Source: Bacteroidota bacterium (GTDB lineage: Bacteria; Bacteroidota; Bacteroidia; Chitinophagales; Chitinophagaceae). From it: a DNA stretch of 6,996 nucleotides. The stretch is taken from NCBI GenBank assembly GCA_028877005.1, contig JAGWPI010000376.1:1-6996 (forward strand), given 5' to 3'. A model generated the notes under the pieces. It was not told the DNA's origin and ran no database searches. It saw nothing but the letters and a program-made list of their open reading frames with translations. Shown one piece after another: positions 1 to 6,149 of the stretch (the first letter of the stretch is position 1; each line of letters opens with the position of its first letter). The position numbers were made by a program, and so were the translations under genes.

Positions 1-365
1 ATATAAATATTTTGATCTTTCAGATTTTTAATAGCTTTCCAGGCATTGGCACTAACATAAATCTGTTGTGTAATATTATGTTCAAACTCTTGCTTAATAG
101 TTTGTGTTAGTAATATTTGCGTTTCTTTTACAGAAATATCAGGTGTATGTAAACGTGAAATTAAATTAGGTATGGCAATTCTATCTGCTAGTAGTACTAA
201 TCTCTCATAGGCTTGCAACTGCATTAATTGGGTGTCTGCATTTTGAGGTGTATTACCAGTAGGTGTGAAGATAGCTTTGTTTTTGTTTTTTGTTGGCCAA
301 AAATTCCATATTACATTTATAATGATAAGGCCAATTAGGATACTAAAAATTAATGTATTATTCAT
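1..365 (-). CDS. Membrane-anchored protein of unknown function (DUF7935-like), 3' end missing
   Basis: The reading frame opens at an ATG at 365-363 and stays open for 121 codons to the left edge, so the C-terminal part lies outside the window. Residues about 4-22 form a hydrophobic segment (LIFSILIGLIIINVIW) suited to a single N-terminal membrane anchor, followed by a Lys/Asn-rich turn and a polar stretch. From about residue 50 the protein looks helical and soluble, with LQAYERLVLLADRI and later EFEHNITQQIYVS. I recall very similar motifs (QAYERL..., EFEHN..QQ+Y+S) in an uncharacterised Bacteroidota family now labelled DUF7935; this is memory, not a search. No function can be given. The start is supported by the immediate hydrophobic segment and by a promoter-like sequence just upstream. 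It is transcribed away from the etf operon and separated from it by the degraded region. Confidence 0.72.
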   Translation of the reverse strand, partial: MNNTLIFSILIGLIIINVIWNFWPTKNKNKAIFTPTGNTPQNADTQLMQLQAYERLVLLADRIAIPNLISRLHTPDISVKETQILLTQTIKQEFEHNITQQIYVSANAWKAIKNLKDQNIY

Positions 366-386
366 TTATTCTAAAAAATATTTTAA

Positions 387-416
387 CAAAAATAGCTGAA
401 ACAATAGGTAATACAA
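387..416 (-). promoter_or_regulatory. Candidate Bacteroidota-type promoter for the gene at 1-365
   Basis: Read on the minus strand, TATTTTTG (394-387) fits the -7 consensus TAnnTTTG, and a TTG (416-414) lies 19 bases further upstream, within the usual spacing for the -33 element. Transcription would begin near 380, leaving a leader of about 15 bases before the ATG at 365. The region is very AT-rich, so a chance match is possible. Confidence 0.35.
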
Positions 417-488
417 GCAAACTGTTAAGAAGTTAATTTCTTTAAACATAAATAGATGTAAGTGTATATTTAGTAAGCTGATATAATT

Positions 489-863
489 ATGCTTATTAAA
501 TACACTTTCATTAACATGATTAAAACAGCAATCTAGGCTCCAATTACTTTTACCCAAAGTGTTTTAACTGCAATTAAGCTTTTGGTAATGTATGATGGAT
601 TAGATTTTACTAAACCTTTAAGGGTTGGTGTAAAAGTTGGGTGGAGTAATGGTATGACCTATTCTTTAGAGTTCGACCATTAGGCATTGAGCGACCATAT
701 TTATATGGTGGAAAACTTAATTTTTATCATGAATAAAAATTAACGAATTATATTTGAATAGCATGCGAATAAACTGGCAAAAAGAGGTTTTACTAATCGG
801 GACTTTATTTTTTTTACTCCAAATGCTTTTGCAACTTATGGTTGTGGTTTTTTTTATAAAATC
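489..863 (+). pseudogene. Degraded coding sequence, family not recognised
   Basis: Three plus-strand pieces read like one protein broken by stops and frame changes. Piece one is in the frame of position 537: an ATG at 489 is followed by a TAG at 534-536, then an open run to a TAG at 681-683 that includes KPLRVGVKVGW and SNGMTYSLEFDH. Piece two continues in another frame from 680 to a TAA at 734-736 (LGIERPYLYGGKLNFYHE). Piece three returns to the first frame after a TAG at 759-761 (HANKLAKRGFTNRDF, then FFTPNAFATYG) and runs into the hairpin at 864. The well-mixed, aromatic and glycine-rich composition is unlike noise translated from AT-rich spacer, and joining the pieces gives a plausible alternation of beta-strand-like segments. 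I cannot name the family. The alternative is chance open frames in intergenic DNA. The upstream part, 366-488, shows only frequent stops. The limits given are approximate. Confidence 0.42.
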
Positions 864-906
864 AAAAAAGCCTTAAATCGTTGTTCTAACGAACCAAGGC
901 TTTTTT
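864..906 (-). terminator. Bidirectional intrinsic terminator downstream of etfA
   Basis: AAAAAAGCCTT (864-874) pairs perfectly with AAGGCTTTTTT (896-906), and inside the loop TCGTT (878-882) can pair with AACGA (888-892), giving a longer, interrupted stem. Both strands carry a T-run after the GC part of the stem. It lies 20 bases beyond the etfA stop codon, so its obvious job is to end the etfBA transcript. It also abuts the end of the gene remnant on the other strand and could once have served that gene. Confidence 0.82.
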
Positions 907-925
907 AAATATGGTAAAAAACTAA

Positions 926-1888
926 TTATTTACTTTGCATTTCTTTAATTGCCGCAGTTAATTTGGGGACTACTTCAAAGGCATCACCTACAATACCATA
1001 ATCTGCTGCTTTAAAAAATGGTGCTTCCGGATCTTTATTAATTACTACTATTGTTTTACTTCTATTTACGCCTGCTAAGTGCTGAATAGCACCAGAAATT
1101 CCTATGGCTATATACAAGTTTGGGGCAATTTGTACACCCGTTTGTCCAACATGTTCATGATGTGGCCTCCAATGCGCATCAGCAACAGGTCGGCTACAGG
1201 CTGTTGCAGCATGTAATGCATGTGCCAAGTCTTCAATTATACCCCAATTTTCTGGCCCTTTCAATCCCCGTCCACCACTTACTACAATATCAGCTTCACT
1301 TAAAGGAACTTCTCCAGTTACCTTATTGGTAGCAGCAACTTGCACACTTGCATTGGGTATTGGTACTGTTATTGGTTCTACTGATGCATTTTCATTAATT
1401 ATTTGAACGCTAAAACTATTTGGATTAAGTGTTAACACTTTAATGGGTGATGTTACACTTACCCAAGCAAATGCTTTGCCGCTAAATACTGTTTTTTTAA
1501 CGATAAATCCTTCATTTGTTTTAGGTAAATCACAAACACCAGTTACTAACCCGGCATTTAATTTTACGGCCACTCCGGGTGCTAAAGCCTTACCGGTTTG
1601 TGAATGGCTAAATAACACAACAGAGGCGTCTACTTGTTTCACCACCTGTACAATTAAAGAAGTAAACATTTTTACATCTACATGATTAAAATTATCGCTT
1701 TGAATTTGATAAATTTTGTTAATGCCGTAATTGCCTAATTGTGTTAGATCATCGAATACATTACCTAATACCAATGCATTTGCTTTGGTATTCATCTGTT
1801 TGGCTAAAGTTGCACCAAAAGAAGCAACTTCAAACGAAGCTTTTTTTAAATGGCCATCAGAATGGTCTATAAATATTAAAACTGACAT
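926..1888 (-). CDS. etfA: Electron transfer flavoprotein, alpha subunit
   Basis: This 320-residue protein is the FAD-carrying subunit of the cytoplasmic EtfAB heterodimer, which takes electrons from flavin dehydrogenases such as acyl-CoA dehydrogenases and passes them on, usually to a membrane ETF-quinone oxidoreductase. The N-terminal half (about 1-185) is the ETF alpha/beta domain, including the HSQTGKALAPGVAVKL segment. The C-terminal half is the FAD domain with all its landmarks in order: SGGRGLKGPEN (204-214), CSRPVAD with Arg233, VGQTG (247-251), GISGAIQHLAG (263-273) and NKDPEAP (284-290) followed by ADYGIVGD. Length is normal and no key residue is missing. It is the second gene of an operon, 64 bases after etfB, and is closed by the hairpin at 864-906. 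The ATG at 1888 gives the standard start and follows an A/T-rich leader without Shine-Dalgarno. Whether this ETF is of the ordinary or the electron-bifurcating kind cannot be settled by eye. Confidence 0.96.
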   Translation of the reverse strand: MSVLIFIDHSDGHLKKASFEVASFGATLAKQMNTKANALVLGNVFDDLTQLGNYGINKIYQIQSDNFNHVDVKMFTSLIVQVVKQVDASVVLFSHSQTGKALAPGVAVKLNAGLVTGVCDLPKTNEGFIVKKTVFSGKAFAWVSVTSPIKVLTLNPNSFSVQIINENASVEPITVPIPNASVQVAATNKVTGEVPLSEADIVVSGGRGLKGPENWGIIEDLAHALHAATACSRPVADAHWRPHHEHVGQTGVQIAPNLYIAIGISGAIQHLAGVNRSKTIVVINKDPEAPFFKAADYGIVGDAFEVVPKLTAAIKEMQSK

Positions 1889-1952
1889 ATTTTTTATTTT
1901 TTATTGTGAAAAAAGGTTGAAGCACCTACAGTAGAAATGTTAGTGGGTTTGG

Positions 1953-2696
1953 TTAAATTACTTTTGCTTCTTCATGCAATAATTTTACTAAACCGGCTAC
2001 ATCATCTGCTGGCACTAACTTAACTCCAGCTTTTGCAGGTGGTAATTCGTATGTTACAATGTGCGTTAAGGCATTCACTGCAATAGGTGTAATTACCTTT
2101 AAAGGCTTGGTTCTAGCTGCCATTATGCCCCGCATATTTGGAATACGTTGTTCAGCCATACCTTTTTGACAACTAATTACAGCAGGAAGCCGGACTAAAT
2201 CAACTTCTTCACCACCTTCAATTTCGCGGGTAACTTTTGCTTCTGTTCCATTCCATTCAAATTGTGTTGACAATGATAAATAGGGTAAATCTAATAAAGC
2301 TGCTATCATACCGCCAATGGCAGAACCATTATAATCAATGGTTTCTTTTCCAGTAAAAATTAAATCATAATTACCCTTATTAGCAAATGCAGCAATTTGT
2401 GAAGCAATTACATAACTGTCATCACTTTCCACATCAACTCTAAACGCTTCATCGCCGCCTAGTGCTAGTGCTTTTCTTATTATGGCATCACAATCGGCGC
2501 CACCAACTGTAATTAAATGCAAAACAATGGATGGATCTTTTTCTTTTAATTCAATAGCTTTAACAAGAGCATACCATTCATCATAGGGATTAATAATCCA
2601 TTGAACACCTGCGTCTTCAAATTGCGTATTATTGTTTTTAAATGCAATTTTTGCAGTAGTATCAGGTGTTTTACTAATACAAACTAAAATTTTCAT
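1953..2696 (-). CDS. etfB: Electron transfer flavoprotein, beta subunit
   Basis: At 247 residues this is the usual size of EtfB, the subunit that holds AMP (or a second flavin in bifurcating ETFs) and provides the loop that docks onto partner dehydrogenases. It begins MKILVCISKTPDT, has the conserved INPYDEWYALVKAIEL segment (35-50) and the nucleotide-binding stretch FTGKETIDYNGSAIGG (114-129). The EtfB signature region (VTREIEGGEEVDLVRLPAV, 155-173) fits the family pattern except for an Asp (166) where a hydrophobic residue is usual. The partner-recognition loop would be around RIPNMRGIMAARTKPL (184-199), with Ile in place of the Leu that anchors medium-chain acyl-CoA dehydrogenase in the human protein. 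It is the first gene of the leftward etfBA operon, and no dehydrogenase partner is encoded nearby. The ATG at 2696 is the only start that preserves the canonical N-terminus. Confidence 0.96.
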   Translation of the reverse strand: MKILVCISKTPDTTAKIAFKNNNTQFEDAGVQWIINPYDEWYALVKAIELKEKDPSIVLHLITVGGADCDAIIRKALALGGDEAFRVDVESDDSYVIASQIAAFANKGNYDLIFTGKETIDYNGSAIGGMIAALLDLPYLSLSTQFEWNGTEAKVTREIEGGEEVDLVRLPAVISCQKGMAEQRIPNMRGIMAARTKPLKVITPIAVNALTHIVTYELPPAKAGVKLVPADDVAGLVKLLHEEAKVI

Positions 2697-2761
2697 ATGA
2701 ACATTTTTAAATGAAACAAAGTTGTTTGCCGGTTGTTTAACATGGCAATAATTCTTTTAAA

Positions 2762-2783
2762 ATTAGTTGTTTATGCAACTAAT
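2762..2783. promoter_or_regulatory. Perfect 8+8 inverted repeat at the etfB promoter, possible operator
   Basis: ATTAGTTG (2762-2769) and CAACTAAT (2776-2783) are exact reverse complements separated by six bases, forming a 22-base dyad. Its edge is two bases from the candidate -7 element of etfB (2786-2793), so the predicted transcription start falls inside the dyad, where a bound dimeric repressor would block initiation. It lies 65 bases before the etfB ATG. It has no T-run, so it does not look like a terminator. If transcribed it could also form a small hairpin in the leader. The operator role is inference. Confidence 0.5.
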
Positions 2784-2785
2784 AG

Positions 2786-2793
2786 CAAATATA
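2786..2793 (-). promoter_or_regulatory. Candidate -7 promoter element for etfBA
   Basis: On the minus strand TATATTTG (2793-2786) matches TAnnTTTG exactly. The nearest upstream TTTG (2811-2808) is only 14 bases away, shorter than the usual spacing of the -33 element, so support comes mainly from the -7 match. The start site would be near 2779, giving a leader of about 80 bases before the etfB ATG. Confidence 0.38.
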
Positions 2794-2897
2794 ATAACCT
2801 TTTTATTCAAAGTTTATTTTGCTAAAAAAAACTTCTATTAATTTTAGTGTTTGTTTTAAAACTGATTACATATTTTCTCCATTAAAATCTTAGTACA

Positions 2898-3209
2898 ATG
2901 AATAGAATTGAACAACTTTATGAATTTTTGAAGAATGATCCTAAAGATAATTTTGTGCGTCATTCGTTGGCTTTAGAGTATATTAAAATAGGCGATGATC
3001 TAAAAGCAAGAATTTTATTAGAAGAAATTTTAACTGATTCACCTAATTATATTGGTAGTTACTATCAATTAGCTAAATTATTAGAAAGGCTTAACCAAAT
3101 TTCTTTGGCAATTGAATGGTACGAGAAAGGCATGCACGCAGCTAAAATGGAAGGAGATATGCATGCTTATAATGAGTTACAACTTGCTTATGAAGAACTT
3201 ATTTATTAG
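2898..3209 (+). CDS. Small tetratricopeptide-repeat protein
   Basis: This 103-residue protein consists of almost nothing but helical repeats. A first TPR-like pair of helices covers about residues 16-50 (NFVRHSLALEYIKIGDDLKA, then the second helix ending at DSPNY), and a second covers about 51-85 (IGSYYQLAKLLERLNQ, then ISLAIEWYEKGMHAA). A capping helix follows with YNELQLAYEELIY. Spacing of the Ala/Gly/Tyr and Pro positions is that of TPRs, which bind other proteins. There is no signal peptide or membrane segment, so it is probably cytoplasmic. Near-identical layouts occur widely in Bacteroidota as hypothetical TPR proteins, and I know of no assigned role. It is divergent from etfB and lies 57 bases upstream of hutU on the same strand; the gap shows no clear promoter or terminator, so the two may be cotranscribed. 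No clean promoter is visible upstream either; TAGTGTTTG at 2845-2853 has one base too many for the -7 consensus. Confidence 0.88.
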   Translation: MNRIEQLYEFLKNDPKDNFVRHSLALEYIKIGDDLKARILLEEILTDSPNYIGSYYQLAKLLERLNQISLAIEWYEKGMHAAKMEGDMHAYNELQLAYEELIY

Positions 3210-3266
3210 GGAGTTTTAATTTTAACGTAGTTAATTTTTCCTAATTTTAATATTCAATCGATTGTT

Positions 3267-4946
3267 ATGTCAGTATATGAAAATATAAGATTTCATCCTG
3301 AAAAATATATTACACCCACCGGTAGTACACTTAATTGCAAAGGATGGACACAAGAAGCTGCCTTACGCATGTTATTAAATAATTTAAATCCTGATGTTGC
3401 TGAAAAACCTGAGGATTTAATTGTGTATGGTGGAAGAGGAAAGGCGGCGAGAAACATTCCGGCTCTTGATTTAATTATTAAAGCGTTAAAAGATTTAAAT
3501 AATGATGAGACTTTATTAATACAAAGTGGTAAGCCTGTAGCTATTTTAACAACACATGAAGATGCACCTAGAGTTTTAATTGCCAATTCACAATTGGTGC
3601 CAAAATGGGCAACATGGGAACATTTTGATGAGTTAGAAAAAAAGGGCTTAATGATGTATGGACAAATGACAGCAGGTAGTTGGATTTATATTGGATCACA
3701 AGGAATTGTTCAAGGCACTTTTGAAACATTTGCTGCTGTTGCAAAAAAACATTTTAATGGCTCATTAACAGGTACACTTACCGTAACTGCCGGTTTAGGT
3801 GGTATGGGAGGCGCTCAACCGTTAGCGGTAACAATGAATGATGGGGTTTGTTTAGTGGCAGAAGTAGAGGAGTGGCGAATAGATAAACGATTGCAAACTC
3901 GATATTTAGACATAAAATGTTTATCTATTGATGAGGCTATTGATAAAGCTATATTAGCCAAACAAAATCGGAATGCTATCAGTATTGGTGTACTTTGTAA
4001 TGCCGTAGATTTACTAGAACAATTAATTAAACGAAATATTGCAGTTGATGTATTAACCGATCAAACCTCTGCACACGACCCATTAATAGGTTATATTCCT
4101 CATACACTTACTAATGAACAAGCCAATGTGTTGCGGCAAGATAATCCGGCTAAATATCAGGAATTAAGCTACCAAAGTATGAAACTGCATGTTGCTTACA
4201 TGTTAACCCTTCAAAATAATGGCGCCATAACTTTTGATTATGGTAACAATATTAGAGCCAGAGCCAAAGAAGCCGGTTTGCAAAATGCATTTGATTTTCC
4301 AGGATTTGTACCTGCTTATATACGCCCATTATTTTGTGAAGGGAAAGGACCTTTTAGATGGGCTGCATTAAGTGGTGACCCTGCCGATATAGCTGCAACA
4401 GACCAATGTATCCTTGAGCTTTTTCCCGAAAATGAAGGATTAAAAAAATGGATAATCATGGCGCAACAACGGATTGCTTTTCAAGGATTGCCGGCAAGAA
4501 TTTGTTGGTTAGGACAAGGAGAAAGAGAAAAAGCTGGCTTGGCCTTTAATGAGCTAGTGAAAAAAGGTATTGTAAAAGCGCCTATTGTTATTGGACGCGA
4601 CCATTTAGATACCGGTTCGGTTGCTTCTCCTAACAGAGAAACAGAAGCCATGTTAGATGGGAGTGATGCTGTAGCCGATTGGCCTATATTAAATGCATTA
4701 GTAAATACTGCTGCGGGTGCAGGATGGGTAAGTTTACATCATGGGGGTGGTGTGGGTATGGGGTATAGTATTCATGCAGGTATGGTTATTGTAGCTGATG
4801 GTTCAGATGCTGCAGCCAAAAGATTATCTAGGGTGTTACGTAATGATCCGGGTATGGGTGTAATTAGACATGCTGATGCAGGTTACGACTTGGCTTTAAC
4901 AACTCTACGTAATCATGGTTTGAGCATTATTAATCGTCTGAAATAA
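3267..4946 (+). CDS. hutU: Urocanate hydratase (urocanase)
   Basis: HutU uses tightly bound NAD+ as an electrophile to hydrate urocanate to 4-imidazolone-5-propionate, the second step of histidine degradation, in the cytoplasm. The 559-residue product has normal length and near-continuous agreement with the family: [10 protein letters not shown] (54-63), QSGKPV (86-91), [18 protein letters not shown] (129-146), the NAD-binding [10 protein letters not shown] (176-185), TDQTSAHDP (264-272), FDYGNNIR (323-330) and [19 protein letters not shown] (443-461). The urocanase signature [10 protein letters not shown] lies at 405-414 with the expected active-site cysteine at 413, equivalent to Cys410 of Pseudomonas. 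No truncation or frameshift is visible. The position after YGG that is often Ile is Arg57 here, which is minor. hutH, hutI and the formimidoylglutamate genes are not adjacent, so the pathway genes must be scattered or outside the window. The gene converges on hsp20 and ends at the hairpin at 4952-4984. The ATG at 3267 gives the expected [15 protein letters not shown] start. Confidence 0.97.
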   Translation: MSVYENIRFHPEKYITPTGSTLNCKGWTQEAALRMLLNNLNPDVAEKPEDLIVYGGRGKAARNIPALDLIIKALKDLNNDETLLIQSGKPVAILTTHEDAPRVLIANSQLVPKWATWEHFDELEKKGLMMYGQMTAGSWIYIGSQGIVQGTFETFAAVAKKHFNGSLTGTLTVTAGLGGMGGAQPLAVTMNDGVCLVAEVEEWRIDKRLQTRYLDIKCLSIDEAIDKAILAKQNRNAISIGVLCNAVDLLEQLIKRNIAVDVLTDQTSAHDPLIGYIPHTLTNEQANVLRQDNPAKYQELSYQSMKLHVAYMLTLQNNGAITFDYGNNIRARAKEAGLQNAFDFPGFVPAYIRPLFCEGKGPFRWAALSGDPADIAATDQCILELFPENEGLKKWIIMAQQRIAFQGLPARICWLGQGEREKAGLAFNELVKKGIVKAPIVIGRDHLDTGSVASPNRETEAMLDGSDAVADWPILNALVNTAAGAGWVSLHHGGGVGMGYSIHAGMVIVADGSDAAAKRLSRVLRNDPGMGVIRHADAGYDLALTTLRNHGLSIINRLK

Positions 4947-4951
4947 ATAAG

Positions 4952-4984
4952 AATGCCTGTACAACTAATTATAATACAGGCATT
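4952..4984 (+). terminator. Hairpin between convergent hutU and hsp20, probable shared terminator
   Basis: AATGCCTGTA (4952-4961) and TACAGGCATT (4975-4984) form a perfect 10-base-pair stem with a 13-base loop, five bases after the hutU stop and 13 bases past the hsp20 stop. The downstream tail is T-rich only on the minus strand (CTTATTTATTT); on the plus strand it is TAATAAAAAAA. It therefore looks better for ending hsp20 and may act as a 3' stabilising hairpin for hutU. Confidence 0.7.
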
Positions 4985-4997
4985 TAATAAAAAAATA

Positions 4998-5399
4998 CTA
5001 AGCTACTGCAATGGTTCTATTAACCGGTGCTTTAACGGTTTTTAGTGGTAAACTAATCTTTAAAATTCCATTTTGATAAGTAGCTTCAATTTGATCTGTG
5101 GAAATATTTTCATTTAAACTGAATACCTTCTTAAATGGTTTTTCCATAAATTCTTGTTGAACAATTTTTTTTGACTGGTTTTCAGTTTTTTCAATCGGCT
5201 GATATGCAATGGTTAAAAGACCATTATCTGCCTTAATTTCAAAATTGGCTTTATTTCTTCCCGGCGCCATTAATTCTATTTCAAAAGCATTCATTGTTTC
5301 GTAAATATTTACAGGTATAGATGCAGCATAATGCATGCCTCTTAAAGTATTCATCCAGCGATCTTGGTTAAATAAAACCTGTTTGGTGTTGTATTGCAT
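4998..5399 (-). CDS. Small heat-shock protein, Hsp20/alpha-crystallin family
   Basis: Small heat-shock proteins are ATP-independent cytoplasmic holdases that form oligomers and keep unfolding clients soluble. The 133-residue product has a short N-terminal arm (about 1-27) and an alpha-crystallin domain from about 28 to 122: VNIYETMNAFEIELMAPG opens the beta sandwich, and the conserved NGILKISLPLK (110-120) closes it, corresponding to the A-x-x-x-n-G-V-L family motif. The tail contains IAV (130-132), which fits the C-terminal I-x-I/V motif that locks neighbouring dimers together. This agrees with the compact sHSPs common in Bacteroidota. It is divergent from the bacilliredoxin gene across 191 bases and convergent with hutU. 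No CIRCE element is visible upstream, so HrcA control is not supported. The ATG at 5399 was chosen because the domain follows at a normal distance. Confidence 0.93.
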   Translation of the reverse strand: MQYNTKQVLFNQDRWMNTLRGMHYAASIPVNIYETMNAFEIELMAPGRNKANFEIKADNGLLTIAYQPIEKTENQSKKIVQQEFMEKPFKKVFSLNENISTDQIEATYQNGILKISLPLKTVKAPVNRTIAVA

Positions 5400-5471
5400 A
5401 TAATTAAAATTTTATGGTAAATATTGATTCAAATCTTATTCCTAACAAAAATTTTATTCAAATAAACGCCG

Positions 5472-5510
5472 AAATGACATTTTTTTATTCTCAATATGCC
5501 TATTTGGCAT
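5472..5510. promoter_or_regulatory. Two small dyads in the divergent hsp20/bacilliredoxin region
   Basis: AAATG-A-CATTT (5472-5482) and ATGCC-N5-GGCAT (5496-5510) are short perfect dyads whose centres are 26 bases apart, lying 73-111 bases before the hsp20 ATG and 81-119 before the bacilliredoxin ATG. Their place in a shared regulatory region suggests possible protein-binding sites, but arms of five bases arise often by chance. The rest of the intergenic stretch shows AT-rich sequence and the promoter listed at 5565. Confidence 0.25.
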
Positions 5511-5564
5511 TTTCGATTCAAGTAAAAAGCAGTATTGTCTGTGTTATATAAGTGGGAAAATGAT

Positions 5565-5572
5565 TAGTTTTG
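5565..5572 (+). promoter_or_regulatory. -7 promoter element for the bacilliredoxin gene
   Basis: TAGTTTTG matches TAnnTTTG exactly. No TTG is found at the preferred distance upstream; the closest, at 5535-5537, is 27 bases away. Initiation a few bases downstream, near 5579, would leave only about 12 bases of leader before the ATG at 5591. This also argues against a start at the TTG at 5570, which would lie within the promoter element itself. Confidence 0.45.
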
Positions 5573-5590
5573 CAATCTAAACATGCAATT

Positions 5591-6007
5591 ATGTACCCAG
5601 AAGAAATTGTAATACCCATGAAATCGGAGTTAACTGATAGTGGATTTGAAGAAATGTTAACGGCAAAAGATGTTGACGAAACGCTGCAAAAATCAGGTAC
5701 AACTTTAGTGGTTGTAAATTCTGTTTGTGGTTGTGCCGCAGGAAGTTGTAGGCCGGGTGTTTTAATGGCTGTTCATAATGCAACCAAAAAGCCCACTCGA
5801 TTAGTAACTAGTTTTGCAGGTTTTGATATAGAAGCTGTGAATAAAATTAGAGAGCATTTATTGCCTTATCCACCATCATCACCTGCTATTGCTTTATTTA
5901 AAGATGGTAAATTGGTGAGTATGATAGAGCGTCATCAAATTGAGGGAAGGCCTGCACAAGTACTTGCTCAATATCTAATTCATGAGTTTGAACAATATTG
6001 TAATTAA
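5591..6007 (+). CDS. BrxA/BrxB family bacilliredoxin
   Basis: Bacilliredoxins (formerly DUF1094, YphP/YqiW of Bacillus) are thioredoxin-fold proteins that remove bacillithiol from mixed disulfides on proteins. The 138-residue product starts MYPEEIVIPMKSEL, the standard family N-terminus, and carries the diagnostic CGC active site in VNSVCGCAAGSCRPG (Cys46, Cys48). SFAGFDIEAV and YPPSSPAIALFKDGKLV, with the conserved cis-proline region, follow, and ERHQIEGR leads to the C-terminal helix. A third cysteine, Cys53, sits five residues after the active site, where Bacillus homologues as I recall have Ala. A longer reading from a TTG at 5570 adds seven residues that do not fit the family and overlaps the promoter, so I use the ATG at 5591. 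It stands alone between its own promoter and terminator and is divergent from hsp20. Bacteroidota members make bacillithiol in part, so the substrate here is inferred from the family. Confidence 0.93.
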   Translation: MYPEEIVIPMKSELTDSGFEEMLTAKDVDETLQKSGTTLVVVNSVCGCAAGSCRPGVLMAVHNATKKPTRLVTSFAGFDIEAVNKIREHLLPYPPSSPAIALFKDGKLVSMIERHQIEGRPAQVLAQYLIHEFEQYCN

Positions 6008-6044
6008 TTTCTTGTACTTTGTTATAGATGTGTTAGTAATGTAC

Positions 6045-6075
6045 GAAGTCCCGTTTCTACGGGACTTTTCTTTTT
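6045..6075 (+). terminator. Intrinsic terminator after the bacilliredoxin gene
   Basis: AAGTCCCGT (6046-6054) pairs perfectly with ACGGGACTT (6059-6067) around a TTCT loop, with four G-C pairs in a row, and is followed by the T-rich tail TTCTTTTT. It begins 38 bases after the stop codon and separates this gene from lgt. Confidence 0.92.
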
Positions 6076-6149
6076 GAAATAGAATAATCTAAAATTTGGC
6101 AATTTCTAATTAACATTGCAATTCTAAATTTTCACAACAAAAAAATGCT

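Noticed and set aside
366..557. Minus-strand 63-codon open frame ending next to the start of the gene at 1-365
   Set aside because: It is rich in Phe, Leu, Asn, Tyr and His, as expected from translating AT-rich spacer, has no recognisable motif, covers the candidate promoter for the next gene, and lies opposite the start of the better-looking plus-strand remnant.
1120..1934. Three plus-strand open frames (1120-1332, 1443-1685, 1731-1934) antisense to etfA
   Set aside because: They are shadows of a strongly conserved gene on the other strand and their translations resemble no protein family.
3293..3586. Minus-strand 97-codon open frame inside hutU
   Set aside because: It lies opposite conserved hutU coding sequence and has no family features.
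4962..4969. CAACTAAT in the loop of the hutU/hsp20 hairpin, identical to one arm of the etfB dyad
   Set aside because: A single AT-rich octamer recurring in 7 kb is not surprising, and the partner arm is absent, so it is not evidence of a second operator.
5506..5520. TTGGCAT near 5504-5510 as the -24 part of a sigma-54 promoter for the bacilliredoxin gene
   Set aside because: The expected TTGC at the -12 position is not present at the right spacing.
5589..5783. Minus-strand open frame opposite the bacilliredoxin gene
   Set aside because: It is a shadow of the conserved gene, with low-complexity Leu/Gln/His-rich composition.
6099..6119. GCAAT-N11-ATTGC dyad upstream of lgt
   Set aside because: Five-base AT-rich arms with a long spacer are expected by chance, and there is no promoter element nearby that fits the consensus.
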